A stretch of DNA of 6,422 bases, from NCBI GenBank assembly GCA_946407715.1, contig CAMJPH010000099.1, positions 1 to 6,422 on the forward strand. The letters run 5' to 3'. This document shows positions 6,336 to 6,422 of this stretch, one piece after another. The translations under genes were made by a program, and so were the position numbers. Source of the DNA: an uncultured Bacteroidales bacterium. GTDB lineage: Bacteria > Bacteroidota > Bacteroidia > Bacteroidales > WCHB1-69. Within the stretch, counting starts at the first letter, position 1; every line of letters starts with the position of its first letter. The notes beneath the pieces were generated by a model. It was not told the DNA's origin. It was given only the letters and a program-made list of their open reading frames with translations, and made no database searches.

Positions 6336-6422
6336 TTACTTTATTTCTCTATTATTACATAATCCGTCCCATACCCGTTCACTTTCCGGGGTCTCTTCAG
6401 AGGCCAAGTGAGGCATGAAAAT
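6336..6422 (-). CDS. Possible 3' end of an unidentified gene (runs off right edge)
   Basis: A minus-strand frame enters from the right edge and stays open for 28 codons to a TAA at 6336-6338. The tail is acidic and protein-like, including HLASEETPESERVWDGL, and the codon choice looks plausible. It is too short to identify, and the whole stretch could be chance or a remnant; an ATG at 6416 would make it a 26-residue peptide. It overlaps the hairpin at 6379-6411. Confidence 0.3.
   Translation of the reverse strand: MFMPHLASEETPESERVWDGLCNNREIK
6379..6411. other. Hairpin at the right edge
   Basis: TCACTT (6379-6384) pairs with AAGTGA (6406-6411) and GGTCTC (6390-6395) pairs with GAGGCC (6400-6405) around a TTCA loop, with a one-sided 5-base bulge. 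No T-run follows on either strand, so it is not a standard terminator. Its outline resembles the element at 2283-2329 on the other side of the restriction cassette. Confidence 0.4.

Overview
The window reads as chromosomal DNA of a Bacteroidetes bacterium, most likely of the order Bacteroidales. The basis is TTTGC-type -7 promoter boxes, which are typical of that phylum, short 7-bp tandem repeats between genes, and generally weak Shine-Dalgarno signals. Genus cannot be fixed from the sequence. Every gene I can support lies on the minus strand, so transcription runs from the right end to the left end.

Right to left: (1) 6336-6422 is the possible 3' end of an unidentified gene. (2) 6085-6335 is a long leader with an approximately 115-bp imperfect inverted repeat. 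(3) 4510-6084 is mod, a type III DNA-methyltransferase subunit of beta-class adenine-N6 architecture. (4) 2367-4505 is res, the matching type III restriction subunit with helicase motor and PD-(D/E)XK nuclease, starting 4 bases after mod ends. (5) 2024-2366 holds a hairpin element, the operon's intrinsic terminator and the ATPase promoter. (6) 281-2023 is a single AAA+ ATPase gene. (7) 117-280 is a short intergenic stretch with two heptad-repeat arrays and a promoter. (8) 1-116 is the 5' end of an alpha/beta-hydrolase gene that runs off the left edge.

mod and res form a complete, apparently intact type III restriction-modification operon. Mod recognises and methylates a short asymmetric site. 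Res forms a complex with Mod, uses ATP to communicate along DNA and cuts unmodified DNA. The ATPase has its own promoter and much more GC-rich DNA: hand counts are 70% GC for bases 901-960 against 32% for 5341-5400. It is therefore unlikely to be part of the restriction operon.

I do not see a clearly new defence system. The points most worth a second look are: a two-block promoter motif shared at identical spacing by the ATPase and hydrolase genes; a heptad array filling the hydrolase leader; an abrupt AT-rich block in mod that coincides with its target-recognition region, suggesting specificity exchange; the large inverted repeat in the mod leader; and a pair of similar hairpins flanking the restriction cassette.
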